Of a stretch of DNA of 14,695 nucleotides, positions 14,541-14,695 are shown in pieces. The DNA is from Clostridiales bacterium (GTDB lineage: Bacteria; Bacillota; Clostridia; Oscillospirales; QAMX01). The translations under genes and the position numbers were made by a program. Location of the stretch: contig JAEERN010000201.1 in NCBI GenBank assembly GCA_016285815.1, positions 1 to 14,695 of the forward strand, in the 5' to 3' direction. Each line of letters starts with the position of its first letter. Within the stretch, counting starts at the first letter, position 1. The notes beneath the pieces are model-generated. The model searched no databases and was not told the DNA's origin. It saw only the letters and a program-made list of their open reading frames with translations.

Positions 14541-14695
14541 GTGCGCGCGTTCGTCGCTTTGCCTTTCCCGCCCCCTATCGTCCGGGCGCTGGACCGCAGC
14601 GCCGCCGCGCTGCGCGCCGGCGGCGTGACCGGCCGCTTTTCCCCGGCCGGAAACGTCCATCTGACGCTGGCGTTCCTGGGCGAGCTGCCCGCCGG
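14541..14695 (+). CDS. thpR: RNA 2',3'-cyclic phosphodiesterase (ThpR/LigT), 5' part only
   Basis: Fifty-one residues are visible before the right edge. The start is RAFVALPFPPPIVRALD, the usual opening of the 2H phosphoesterase LigT/ThpR family. The first catalytic HxT motif is HLTLAFLGELP (residues 39-49), in the typical position after a strand. The second motif lies outside the window. Family members hydrolyse 2',3'-cyclic phosphate ends of RNA to 2'-phosphate and can ligate tRNA halves in vitro. The start is GTG 14541 with GAGGAGG at 14524-14530. It begins 30 bases after the TraB-domain lipoprotein gene, with no terminator between, so the two are probably co-transcribed. Confidence 0.82.
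   Translation, partial: MRAFVALPFPPPIVRALDRSAAALRAGGVTGRFSPAGNVHLTLAFLGELPA

Noticed and set aside
12834..14660. A 608-codon minus-strand frame opposite the TraB-domain gene
   Set aside because: It lies antisense to a protein with a signal peptide and two TraB motifs and crosses the thpR start; the translation shows no family.

Overview
The window is GC-rich throughout and reads as one chromosome segment of a high-GC, Gram-positive-type bacterium. I infer an uncultured gut-type clostridium (for example Oscillospirales) from four things: strong GGAGG-type ribosome binding sites, sigma-A promoters close to TTGACA/TATAAT, use of GTG and TTG starts, and a lipoprotein signal with no sign of an outer membrane. 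Taxonomy is inference only. I see no tRNA, rRNA, CRISPR array, insertion sequence, integrase or attachment site. Eleven genes are supported, two of them cut by the window edges.

Region 1 (1-6261) is a carbohydrate locus built on a divergent promoter pair near 4490-4590. Leftward it encodes a GNAT acetyltransferase fused to a Gfo/Idh/MocA oxidoreductase that resembles GH109 in its central motifs, a BadF/N-acetylglucosamine-kinase-like sugar kinase, and a SIS-domain phosphosugar-binding protein. A terminator follows, and then an amidohydrolase-fold protein with its own promoter, running off the left edge. Rightward is a 539-residue protein of unknown family that looks glycosidase-like. Together they suggest intracellular breakdown of an acylated amino sugar or related glycoside: NAD-dependent cleavage or oxidation, phosphorylation, then isomerisation. 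The substrate cannot be read from the sequence.

Region 2 (6262-10963) is a regulator-transporter module. A LysR-type regulator is divergent from two overlapping ABC exporter half-transporter genes. The 127-base gap between them holds a clear dyad of LysR-box form. The two transporters carry complementary degenerate ATPase motifs and are predicted to form a heterodimer with one consensus and one degenerate ATP site.

Region 3 (10964-14695) holds an rlmA-type 23S rRNA guanine methyltransferase gene, convergent with the transporters across a shared hairpin. Divergent from it is a large surface lipoprotein whose C-terminal domain is TraB/GumN (Tiki-like), followed by the start of a thpR/ligT RNA 2',3'-cyclic phosphodiesterase gene.

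The most unusual items are the GNAT-Gfo/Idh fusion lacking the usual EKP lysine, the unassigned glycosidase-like protein, and the TraB-domain lipoprotein with a long double-domain exported N-terminal region. I found no clear case for a wholly new defence or mobile system.
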